64,000 bases of DNA, from NCBI GenBank assembly GCA_021234155.1, contig JAJEKV010000002.1:36185107-36249106 (forward strand), given 5' to 3'. The DNA is from Isoetes taiwanensis (Eukaryota > Streptophyta > Lycopodiopsida > Isoetales > Isoetaceae). Position numbers and translations under genes: made by a program. This document shows, one piece after another, positions 25,080 through 35,600 of the stretch. The notes beneath the pieces are model-generated. The model worked only from the letters and a program-made list of their open reading frames with translations, was not told the DNA's origin and did not search any database. Positions within the stretch are counted from its first letter, which is position 1. Each line of letters opens with the position of its first letter.

Positions 25080-25335
25080 TATACCATCATCTACTGTTAC
25101 CACCAGTAGCCATTCCTCTCTCCTATAACTTTTGTATATCTTTTCCATTGAATTGGACTTATTCTTACACTGACTATAAGTCTAGGTTTCTCATTGTCAC
25201 ATTTCTCATTCAATCTACAAACAATATCTTGCCAATCACAAATACAAAGGTTACCTCTTTGAAGACACATATATTTCTCAAGGCAGCAATCGACCAATGC
25301 ATCAATGGCTGGGGCAGGGAATAGTGAGCAGTTCC
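25080..25335 (-). pseudogene. Trihelix (SANT/Myb-like) DNA-binding domain relic
   Basis: One frame gives AIDALVDCCLEKYMCLQRGN followed by CDWQDIVCRLNEKCDNEK. After a one-base frame change, the next frame gives CKNKSNSMEKIYKSYRREEW. This matches the plant trihelix pattern: helix 1 with a long linker containing RGNL, helix 2 DWQ.V...N.R, helix 3 QCKNRID.LKKKYK. The first conserved Trp is missing and the frame is broken between helices 2 and 3, so it cannot make the domain as it stands. Trihelix proteins are plant transcription factors that bind GT-type promoter elements. Confidence 0.5.
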
Positions 25336-25914
25336 TTTTATCGAGCAACCTCTGAGTAGCTCACTATGACATGTTAAGCATTTGGGCATCTGCATGGGCA
25401 GAAGCCTTGAGGGGTCTGGATGGTTTGCTGCAAAGGCCCAAGCTCGTTGGCCATAGGCATAGCTATAAATCTAGGTTAGAGCTTATCTTCATGTTTCCCA
25501 TCTTTGTGATGTTCAAACTTCATTTACTCACACTTTGGTCGAATCAGCTATAATCACGATAGTCTACGCAGAAGGCTATACCAGATAGTTGAGAGAATTT
25601 TATCTGGGAGCATTGGTAGATTGCTCATTGATGATCACTCAATCCTGCACAATTGGTAAATGTAGATTGAATGATAGACATGAAATAAGAAATGTTTGTT
25701 TCGAAATAAACACCAAAAGTGTTACGAACATACCTTCACGTGGATAAAATTCATGGGCATCATATTAATGTCTGCCATCATTTTAGTTTATGCCATCTGC
25801 AAGTAGAAACATCAAATTTTGATTATTAAAATAGCAAATGCTGCTTATGACTTGCAGATCCAGAAAACATTGGTATTTAACTTGTAGATATATTCAATCC
25901 TTGTCTTAAAGGCT

Positions 25915-26140
25915 CCAAAAATGGTCTGCCATTCTTACAAACTCGGAGAAGTCATGAAGGCATTCTAGGAATAAGACTGACCTGAGCTGCTTCAAACAGC
26001 TAGACGAATTTTGGAGAAGAAACTCAATATCCTTGGGCTCCTCCATCAGTGAAGGAAGAAGGGGTTGGGGCTCCAAATGCCCGATGATAATTTCAGCTGC
26101 ATAAGCTCGATCTGTTGCGACCTCCTCATTAGCCTATGGC
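25915..26140 (-). CDS. Candidate exon of an unknown gene
   Basis: An open minus-strand frame reads EEVATDRAYAAEIIIGHLEP and then MEEPKDIEFLLQNSSSCLKQ, reaching a possible GTCAGT donor at about 25983; the frame stays open to 25915. Acidic and leucine-rich, suggesting helices. No family recognised. Confidence 0.25.
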
Positions 26141-26459
26141 TGATCAAAAGGGATCATGAAGGTAAGAGAAACCAAGGCTAGAAATCATTTCCTAAATCTA
26201 GCTTTTGGATAAGCATTTAAATATGTTGGTTGGGTGATATGTGTTAAATCTAGCTCTAGCATATGGATGCATGGATCTCAGAATTCAAAACCTGTTTATT
26301 TGATTCAACAACTACTTCATCTGCAAGTTGTTAGGTATGACAAAATTGCAGAATGGGATTTCGATAGACAATTTTAAGCCATCAAGAGATTTAGCTCTTT
26401 AGCCTCCTAGACTTTTGTCATAAATGGAGAGACATGGAAAAATAAAACAAAACATCTTC

Positions 26460-26747
26460 TTAATTATGCTCTTGAATCAAAATCGGAACTGCAAAAGGTT
26501 GTTCAGCCTTCATAGAAGAAAAACTAACCTCCAACCACTTCGGCTTGAAATGTGTAGCAAGACTTGGCTGCTGGAATTTAGATAATCCAAGAAGGAGCGC
26601 CCAATTTGAAAAAGCATCTGTTGCATCAAAGGGCACCCTTTCAAAACACCCACCAGCAATAACGTATAAATACAGTTCCATTTGTATTTGTCCAGGTATC
26701 AAGGACTTGGCTTGGAGGACGCAACACAAATAGAACTCTGGATTCAT
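26460..26747 (-). CDS. Unrecognised ORF, about 95 codons
   Basis: An open frame on the minus strand with a plausible composition (GGCFERVPFDATDAFSNWAL, HFKPKWLEVSFSSMKAEQPF). No recognised domain. It may be an exon of the same unknown gene as the frames at 25915-26140 and 24388-24540. Confidence 0.25.
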   Translation of the reverse strand: MNPEFYLCCVLQAKSLIPGQIQMELYLYVIAGGCFERVPFDATDAFSNWALLLGLSKFQQPSLATHFKPKWLEVSFSSMKAEQPFAVPILIQEHN

Positions 26748-26759
26748 GATTCAAAGACC

Positions 26760-27955
26760 AAATAGAACTTCTAGTGACCAATTTGATGATTGGAGTCCTC
26801 TACAAACCTTAGCAATGGAGCTCTCTAAATCCACGGAGCTCTATGCAACGTACCAAAAACCGGTCCTTGAATATGAAATACCTGCAATAATGAAAGATGT
26901 TGTAGTAAGATGAATAACAACAATCTTCTGTTCCGATAGTTTATCATAGCAAAGAAAACCGATAATGGAATTCAAGCCATGACCGATATTTGATGAAGCT
27001 CAAAGAAATGCCGGCGCAAGTTCGCATCCACCCATTTGACGAAGAAACCTAAATTGCCAAAGGCTTAGAAATATAAATGCATGCCAATCCAATTGGCCAG
27101 CATGCATCCGTCGACAGCTGTCGGAACGGATAACGCATCCGCTACAGGCTCGGAATGGATATAGCAAGCTGGAAATCTAGAATTTGGAAATCATAGCAAA
27201 AGCCACAAACCCGATTTATGGAATACCTGAAAATATTTCAGGCTTAGAAGCCTCAAAACCTTAGGAAACTAACCTGAAAAAAATAAGGTGCTGCGCACGG
27301 AGGGGTGCCCTCGATGGCCCGAGGGTGAAGTGGCTTAAATCATACGTCAAAGTCATGTTTTCACAATCAATCAAAATTGCTACTTCAAAACGACAGAATA
27401 CTTGATACCATGACTTTATGAGGATTGGCTTGAAGAAATCTTTGGTGCTCATCATGGAACAAGGACTGCAGAAACATAAGGACAAGTCTAATAGAGTAGA
27501 GAATGGAAATATATGTTTTGTTAGCATAGAAATGAGAGAACTACTTGAAGACATCTGATTGGATTTTTGTCACAGAGAGCTTAAAACATTTGAGGAGCGG
27601 GTTTTGTAGAGGAATAAAAGTTTGATGTATAGCCTAACTCCAAACCTCGCTCGCAAGAAAAGGTAAAACCCAATGATTCTAGACTCAAAATGCAAGATCT
27701 ATGCAATGCACACATAAAAAATCCCTATCTCCATAGCTAAATCATCTCCCTCCCTCCCTCCCTTCCTCCCTCCCTCTAGGAATGATAGCCATATACAAGC
27801 ATTGATGCAGGGGGTCCGATGCAATCTCTATGTTTTAAATTTGGACAAGTGGATGGGCAAGACTAAGAGTGTTAATTTGGAATTTGATTGATATGGTGTA
27901 AGAAGGGTATGAATATGGCATATGTATGCTTGAGTCATAACTTATTGCGCAGATG
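26760..27955. other. Non-coding spacer with a TCCC simple repeat
   Basis: No supported gene. A CCCT-type tract lies at 27746-27777 (CCCTCCCTCCC with one interruption). The minus-strand ORF near 27261-27554 is hydrophobic and random-looking. Confidence 0.4.
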
Positions 27956-27959
27956 TGTC

Positions 27960-28680
27960 ACATTTTCTGATCAAACTCACTAACACTTAGCAAATTGATC
28001 AAGAACAAGCATGACATCTTTGAGCTTCAAATTGATACAACTTGTGGTAAGAATATCAATGTTTCCTTGTCCTTTGTCTCTTGCAATTTGTTTGATCATA
28101 GGGGTTGAATGTCTTATCATTATTTCCTTGCCTGCTAATTGTTTAGTTGCACCAAAATCTACCAACCAAATTGCCTCTGTAGAATCAACATTCTATGTTG
28201 CCAAGTTTAGATACTAAATTTGCAGATCTTGATTAGTAAACACATGCATCTTCTTCTATAGTTGTAGTTGAATATTCATAAATTCTGGGATTCTTACCTC
28301 TTCATGTGTCCCTTCTTGCTACGACAGTAGTAAGTAAAAAGGTCCCTATACTAATTTTTACCAATAGAGTTACGAGTCCTAACTTGAGAATAGTTAGAAG
28401 CTTCATTTTTTCTCAATTTTTTTTTATCAAATAACTGAGGTTCAAGTTGACTAGAAGATATTTTGATCTTGGCCTTTAACTTGTGATGATCTTGAATAGT
28501 TTGATAATCACTTGAAAATCCATTTAAAACATCGAGTATTAACTTGACCTCATCCACCTTAGCACCAGCAAAAACTTTTCTCTCAATTCCAAAAACTTTG
28601 CTCCCAATACCTTAAGTCTTTGGAGATAATCTTGCCAATTTATGTAGTCTTCTAGCCGATGGTATTGCATCTTGGCTTAA
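27960..28680 (-). mobile_element. Ty1/copia gag-protease fragment
   Basis: Minus-strand frames show a gag C-terminal piece at 28557-28351 (KLILDVLNGFSSDYQTIQDH) of the copia UBN2 type, then a degenerate zinc knuckle near 28330-28280 (CRSKKGHMKR), then a protease-like start at 28165-27980 (MVDFGATKQL, the counterpart of the D-[ST]-G-A active site). The Ser/Thr of the protease motif is Phe here and the frames are broken. There is no integrase, RT or LTR. It is a truncated relic lying directly beside the HUH fragment. Confidence 0.65.
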
Positions 28681-28720
28681 ATGGCTAATTGTTGATCATC
28701 TTCTTCTCTCCAATAGTTAA

Positions 28721-28804
28721 GAGGTGCAAAACCTTTAGAGCCTTTGTGAAAGATGCGAGTTAGAGGTGCAAAACTTTTAGAGCCTTTGTGAAAGATGCGA
28801 GCTC
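28721..28804. repeat. Tandem duplication, 2 x 42 bp
   Basis: GAGGTGCAAAAC...GATGCGAGTTA at 28721 is repeated from 28763 with one substitution seen, inside the upstream part of the copia gag fragment. Confidence 0.9.
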
Positions 28805-28911
28805 CCTGATTCTTAAATGTTGGAAAGCAAGAAAACCCTTCTTCTGTCCATCAGGAGTTACAGGATTCCAATTGCTTTGCAAGACCTTTCCAAATACTTT
28901 CTCCTCTCCTC

Positions 28912-29316
28912 TTGCTAGAACATAATCTTTATATGAAGAGAAATGCTGAGTGTGTGAGTGGTGTTGTGAGAGGCTTTGAATTAGACCACCTGCACATTCA
29001 ATGTGTATTTAGAGTTCTGATGAGAACTCCAACGAGTGTGAATTTGAAGCTGAAGGCATGCGTCGGTTGGGACACTCATAAGCCTGCAGAAGGTGTCATC
29101 ATTTGTAAGGCACTGAAGGATACTAGGCTCCATTGCGATGAGGGAATGATCGGGTACTATATGAAGGATCTTGGGAAGATGCATTTCTGCCAGCACATGA
29201 AAAGAGTTACCTCGGAGCAAATTGAGAGAGGAAGGAGCTCTATGACCTGTACAGGGCTGGAGATATCAAGTCTTTGCGGGACTTTGGATAACAGAAACCT
29301 GATGAAGAAAACATGA
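28912..29316 (+). pseudogene. HUH-endonuclease (Rep-like, Replitron-type) fragment
   Basis: The frame reads GVVRGFELDHLHIQCVFRV and, about 75 residues later, EGMIGYYMKDLGKMHF. HLHIQ fits motif II of the Rep branch of HUH endonucleases (metal-binding H-x-H/Q). YYMKD fits motif III, Y-x-x-K-D, where the Tyr makes the DNA cleavage. Similar sequences are known to me from Replitron-class transposons of algae and plants. Motif I is missing: the frame starts at an edge shared with the copia fragment and has no ATG before MKRNAECV. Near 29230 the frame shifts; the other frame continues with ELYDLYRAGDIKSL. There is no helicase part. It is a truncated relic, probably inactive. Confidence 0.55.
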
Positions 29317-31300
29317 CACTTGTGCTTTACCATGGACGCAAGCAGGTCTCACCTTCATTAGAACAAACTGTGGCAATGATGCTGAGGACATAGATTCTTA
29401 GCAGTGCATAGGTTCTGCCCCTGAATTGTGCCTTCACTTCGTAGCAACAGGTGGAAGCTGCATGAAGGGTCAACTTGGATCCTAGCCACACGACACTTTG
29501 TGATGTAAGGTCCATTATCTTTGGTACACTACTAGGAAATATACCAGTTGAGAAGATAGGAAGGAGGAGAAAGAGATTCTGGAATGTTGATAGAAATGCC
29601 AATGGGAAAGATGAGGAAGAGAAGATGGAGGATATGGAGCCCCGTGACGAGGCAGACCAATGATGTGCGCCTGCTATAGCCCCTGCAGACACCTCACCGT
29701 AGTCGTGGCCAGATTTCATTCAACTTCACATGAAAGATGAATCTCTTGCTGTCAATTAACTAGTGAGCTCTAGTTGTATAGTTTGTATGTTAACTTGTAC
29801 CTATGCTTCGTTTTGTAGGTCTTATGAGTCTTGTAGATGTAGTGAAGGAGCCCCCTGAAGATGTTGTTGATGCAAATGGGCTCTTTCATCCTGTTGTGAA
29901 CTTGAACAACGATTCTGATGTCAAATCAGCCGGGGACATTCATGCTTGCTATTTGCAGCCAGTTATTTATCCGAGTGCTTCCACGTTCAGGTGGATGTTG
30001 AGCTTCTTTCAAAGGAAATGCTTAATGGGATCAGGAATGTGAAAGAGAGTTAATGCAACATCATCCAAAGAATGCAGAACGCATTAGAGTGTCTTGAAAT
30101 GGAGGACCAAATGGTGTTGTATTGCAGGCATGGACGAGAGGATTTGCCCAGTTTACTAGATAGACTTTCACAAGCGGAGTGGTACACGCTAGGATGTGGC
30201 CATCAGTTTCATATGAATTGTATAATAGATCCTATGCTTAGAGCCCAACCCTGCCCTGTTGGTTGTAACTGGATCTTTCTAGAAATAACATATGCAATGT
30301 TTAGCATGCCACAGGCACATGTGCCGGAGTTGGACTATGCCACAACTTACAAGCATGGCAGTTACAAATTTCATTTTTCTAACCATCTGGCAAACTTGTT
30401 TCATGACAAGGGGATGCCCACTCAAGTGACGTCCGTCTAGACGCTAATGCAAATCTCTCACCTCAACAAGCTGAAACTCCTCAACATGGACGAGATTCCA
30501 CATTCCAACGACAATAGCATATAACATGGTCTTCAAAGGTTTTGACTTTTTTTCATTAGCACATTCATGGAAAAAAGGGGACACATAATTTTGCAGGGAT
30601 TAGCAGTTATGATCGGCACAAATCGTAGCATTGATTTTGCCTTCTGCCATATTCAAGTGAAAGGGGTTAAAGTCAATACAATGACTGATCAACTTTGTCG
30701 GTAAAAATTGTTCTATATTTCAGTAATGCTTAGAAGAATAAAGTTTAAATGTGCTTTGGTAAGATGGAATGAAACTCTGGAAACGTCTATAAGTTGTGTA
30801 ACTAAGAAGATTACAGAAAATGCACTATGAATACACAAGAAATTTGAGAAAGCTGCAAATGCATATTCATATGAGATGAACAGACACAGACACAGATGTC
30901 TTAGACGAACACATTCTCCATATAATTTGCCAAGCTAGCTGCTCCCTGCATAGCCTTGTGTGTAGAACTGTAAATTCTAATAGCTGTTGATGAACCTAGC
31001 AGTACTAGCTCGCATTGAACTTTGTAGTTAGCTGCTGATGATAGAATTCTAGGTGATGATATCCTTGAATTCTAGTAAGCCATGCCTCAAATTGGGACAC
31101 TGCAACATGTTACTCAAACATATGATAAGCCAATTCTTATGGTTGAATATGAGATTCCATGATTACTATGCAAGATTCGTTCTCATGGAAAGGACATACC
31201 TGTGTTCAGAGGGTGTCCGTCAGACTATGCATTCATTATAATCACTTTCAAGTCTTGGTTTAAGGGCCGAGATATGATCAACCAAATATTTTATTTGATC
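29317..31300. other. Possible decayed exons, including a RING-like piece
   Basis: Plus-strand ORFs at 29475-29663 (basic/acidic), 29803-30042 and 30072-30440. The last contains TLGCGHQFHMNCI and then CPVGCNW. This resembles the C-x-H-x-F-H-x-x-C core of a RING-H2 finger, with the final CPxC pair reduced to CPVG. The preceding pair of cysteines is not evident. I would not call a working gene here. Confidence 0.3.
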
Positions 31301-31308
31301 TCCAATCT

Positions 31309-32675
31309 CTACTCCTTGTGGAACTTTGCATGGATCCATACTCGTTTCATCGGCAAGTTCTTTTTTCTGTTCTTCAACTCCATGCCGCAATATTGCATGT
31401 CATCCTGCAATGATTCAACTCAGGCTAAAGCAGCAAAGAAATACAAGACAGGAAACCAACCTCGGCAAAACCAGCTCTAGTGAAAAGATCTCGGATAGTT
31501 TCACGTGTAAAATAGTAAGAAAGTGTTCCATCTATAATGCAACAATGTATTTTTAGCAACAAATCTCATTGAAACCTAACAAATCTACCTCTTCTCTTAC
31601 TTGCTATTTCATTGTCTCTAAAAGTCATCCAGTAAGAATTTAATCGATTTATCATGCTACTTTTAATTACCAGGGATGCTCATTTCATGTCAACTTTTAA
31701 GAATTAATATGCTAAGAGCTGCCAAATTTCTAAAAATTCGTACCCTCCTTGATAAGTAACGCTGCAAGGATTGAAGCTTTTTTACACAGATACACAAGTC
31801 TGATCTGTACGTATCCTCAAAAACATTGCACTGAATCACTCCTTGCCAATAATATAATTATTCTCTCCAAGGGATAGTTTACTTTGAAAGCTAAGATAAC
31901 TGACCTCAGTATAGGAACGACTGAACTGCCTGTGCCACAGCCAACCTCCAGAACAATAAAAGGCCTCGCCCAACTTTTCAATTCTGGGAACTCCTTAACT
32001 AAATACCTGCGATCCTACAGATTTTATTCATAAGCAAAACTTTATTCCTGGAAAAGTTCTTACCCTATTATACATGCTGATCGACGAGATTGTGAATATA
32101 TCTATATTCAAATCTAATCTATTTAAGTCAACATATAAGCAAGAAAGCATTTCATCCAAGCCTAAATAAGTTGGAAGTTATAAATTCCATTATAGTGTGT
32201 TTGGTTGTACTTACTTCATAAACGCCCTTTAACCACATTACTATTGTAGATTGATAAAATTTAGGCTCATATTCGTGCAAAACCTAGTTACATTAATCTT
32301 TGAACATTTCTACAGAAAAACAGCCTAATCACAAGAAATTCCTTTGCAGATTCTGCTCGCACACTCCTTCCTTCTTCAAGCTCCTGCCTATCTCCAGATA
32401 GCCTCATATACATATGATGACAGTTAGCAATTGCCTTCGCAAGTCCATGGCTTTCTTATTGTACGTGTTTAATGGATGAAATCCATCGAATCCAAGTAGG
32501 TCTAGTTTCTTAAGGTAAGCGACCTATATTTTTACTAAGAGTAAGCAAAAGTAGATAACAGAGTACATGACTTACTTTAAAAAACAATCCTTCTGAATGT
32601 CGTGTATGGAAGTCATCCCAAGCAGTCTTTTGGAATGGCTCTTGAGTAGTATTAGCAGAACTATCTTCTATTTCT
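31309..32675 (-). pseudogene. METTL2/6/8-type tRNA m3C methyltransferase, central exons missing
   Basis: Four exons are recognisable on the minus strand. 32675-32576 gives KTAWDDFHTRHSEGLFFK and a GTAAGT donor. 32014-31905 gives DRRYLVKEFPELKSWARPF then VLEVGCGTGSSVVPILR (SAM-binding motif I, GCGTG) and a GTCAGT donor. 31531-31461 gives DGTLSYYFTRETIRDLFTRA. 31404-31309 gives MQYCGMELKNRKK, KRVWIHAKFHKE and a stop. Family members modify C32 of tRNAs to 3-methylcytidine. Between exons 2 and 3 about 110 residues, including the rest of the Rossmann fold, are absent: the 373-bp interval has no matching frame. Exon 2 ends in phase 2 while exon 3 begins as if after phase 1, so direct splicing would shift the frame. 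Either a pseudogene or an assembly deletion. The N-terminus upstream of 32675 is unresolved. Confidence 0.7.
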
Positions 32676-35600
32676 CTGCATTCAAATGTTGCAACCGTGC
32701 CTAGCATGCAAGATGCAAACAGGTAACTGAAGAATCTTAGTAGAGAACCAAAATAGGATAAGTGTGAAGGTGTTATCGAAACAAAATATCATGCATTACA
32801 CTATACAAATTGAAGAAGAAATTAAACGGCGGCCCTCGAACTAGATGGAATTTGCTAGTCCTTCCAAGTTCAACCATATTGCATGCCCCACTTATTTACA
32901 TATAAACCTGCTATCCTGAAATGGCCATTTTACTAGAATTTGCAAGTGCCATTTCATGCAGAAGTATCAGCGGATGCGCATTGAATCTTGAACTAAGGTT
33001 GTCTAATCTCCTTAAGTTAAATGGCCCGAATGGTACAAAAACAAGGGTATCTGCATCAAACCTTGTTGTGTGAAAGGTTGCGTGAATTTAAAACCATATA
33101 AATTTATAGTCAACAATCATATTTTCACTGCGACAGTTGCAAAGATTTTGTTCTAATGAGTAGTTAAAATGAACGAAGGCGATGCCTCTTTCCTTCAGTT
33201 CCAGCAAATTGATAGGTAGTGTGCACGGCATATGGTTCAAGTTGCAACTGCCTGCATAATCTCTGTATATATATATAATGCGTGCCAACGTTAGAAATCA
33301 TGATGCAGCATGCAAAAGAAATAGAAGCAATGAAGAACAAAGTGCCAGTGTCGCTAAACCAGAAAACACAGGACAAGGTCAAAATTTCTTACTAACCACA
33401 TGTCCTCTGGTCCCAATGGCCCCTCCTTTAAAAATGCTTCCAAACAATTGTAAAGCGAAACAGCTTCTTGTCTTGGCTTTTTGTAAGTTGATGGTGTGTC
33501 AGCCTTACAAACCTCTGGTAATCTTTCTATACAACTCAGGTCATATTGGGATTCCAGGGCTTATCAACAGCAAAATACCTAAATCTCTGGTTACTATGCA
33601 CAGAACTGACAGGAGAAATTATATGCTGATCCATAAGGATTTCTCTTGATGAACCCCTTTCGTCTGTTATAGACAGCAAAAAAGGAGTCCTGCGTGGGGA
33701 ATGCCCTTCCCAAGATAGGCTACTTGTTCCCCCATTGTTATTAGGTATTTTGTCAGAGAATGGTTCTCTTTTTAACATCTCAGGCCCCTGTTCATGCATG
33801 GTATCTGTTATCCCTGTAATCCAGTTCCTGAGGACGTCCAGGCTTCTTCATTGGACAGAGTACCTGCTCAACAGCAGCTTTGACATCTGTGCCAGTGCAG
33901 CGCCTATCTTCACGTATGCATGTAATGAGGGGCAGTCCAAATAACCTCCATTGTTTTGCATTGCTTAAACTATAATAATCACTGCATATAGAAGAAAATG
34001 ATGTTTTAACTCAATAGCTCGTGAAATTTTCTAGTGTAAGAACTCACTCTTCTGAACGGTGTTGGAGAAGCACTAGCAGAGGCTGCCTATCTGACACTTT
34101 TGGAAGCCTATATGACAAGCTTTAATGATCCATCGTATGCATAGAAAAGCCCAAGAACCCACGAGTGAAGCTAGTTGAGCGGTCTTTGTGCAGCTACAGG
34201 GCTAGGACGCTACAGCACCCACCATCGCCAGAACACCACCAGTTAGCCGATTTCAAGAGTGCTGCCCAAGAATAGAAATGACCGAGAGTTTATAGGAAAT
34301 AGGAGGTTTGGAGCAGTCACCAGCATATCCTAGGGATATTCTAGCATATACCTAGGATATGCCAAAAACCCTAGGGGCAACCCAAAATCCAAAAAAATTT
34401 CGGAACCCCGGAAAAACCAAATTTAAACAATAGGATTATTCCTTCAACCTTGGCTAGTAATATAATAAAAAAGGGGGCAAGGGATAATATCATTATCAAG
34501 GGAGACTTTTATTAAAAATAATATTCATACATGACTATTATAAGGGACTAGCAAATATTTAAAAGGGGTCATGATTTCTGAAAAGGAAGCAACGATAAAG
34601 TATAGGAAAATGGGCATCGACCAAATATAGGAAAAGGCAACATTAAGAAAAAGGAAAGCTACTATTTAAAGGATAAACCCGCGAGCACTTTGGGAAGATG
34701 TGGACAATGGCAACTAGACAGCAAATGACCAGGCAGCGATCATCTTGATCAGCCGAGCATCCTGTTCTGACGGCCCAGTGAATCTGCAAACTAAAGCACA
34801 AATGGCCCAAATGAATTCAGATTGAACGGTCTTGATCAGAGACCATTCCTATCCTTAAGCCAGTTGAAACTTTCCATTGATCGGAGGCTGCAGTATAACA
34901 GTGTTGATTATGGCTCGAAACCAATTGCTAGAAGCTAGTGTTTGTAGTTTTGCATGTAACCCTTTTGGAGGTGGTTCCAGTTGGGAGAAAAAGCACATAT
35001 GCTGTACAGGGAATAAATTACTAATCGCATATTTCTTATTAGCCAAAATGACTTTAGCTAAACTTTCTAGATATTAATCCCAAAACTTTCTGTGGTTTAG
35101 CTAAACTCTACACATTTTTCCTCTCATACTTTCTAGCATTTAGCTAAACTAACCCAATTATCATCCCAAAAATTTCTATGGTATGGCCAATAGAAAATAT
35201 TAAACCAAATTACTATACCCTTTTTCAATATATTCCACTTATTTTAGTCATTTTCTTTGTGAAAACATTCTAAAATAATGCTAACTAACAAAGTCTAGGA
35301 CTCAAATTAATTCATAATGCAAGAAACTAAACTACTAATCATATATTTCATATAAACTAGAATGATGTTAGCTAAACTAGCCCGAAATTGATTCTAAAAT
35401 TTTCTATGGTTTAGCTAAACAATACAAAATTTCACTCTCTTACTTTCTAGCATTTGGCTAAAGAGCTCCAGGGTTGGTGCAGTCCCGAAAAAAAGTTAAG
35501 CTAAAATTATGATTTTTTCCCCAATTTTTTCCATCTACTTTAGCCAATTTTTTTTGAAAATCTGCTAAAAAATCGCCAAATAGCTAAGTTTAGCCCTTAA

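Noticed and set aside
27261-27554. 97-codon minus-strand ORF
   Set aside because: Ser/Leu/Phe-rich without motif; no supporting splice sites.
30072-30440. RING-H2 ubiquitin ligase gene
   Set aside because: Only part of the cysteine/histidine pattern is present, and the final CPxC pair is broken. Reported as a possible relic only.
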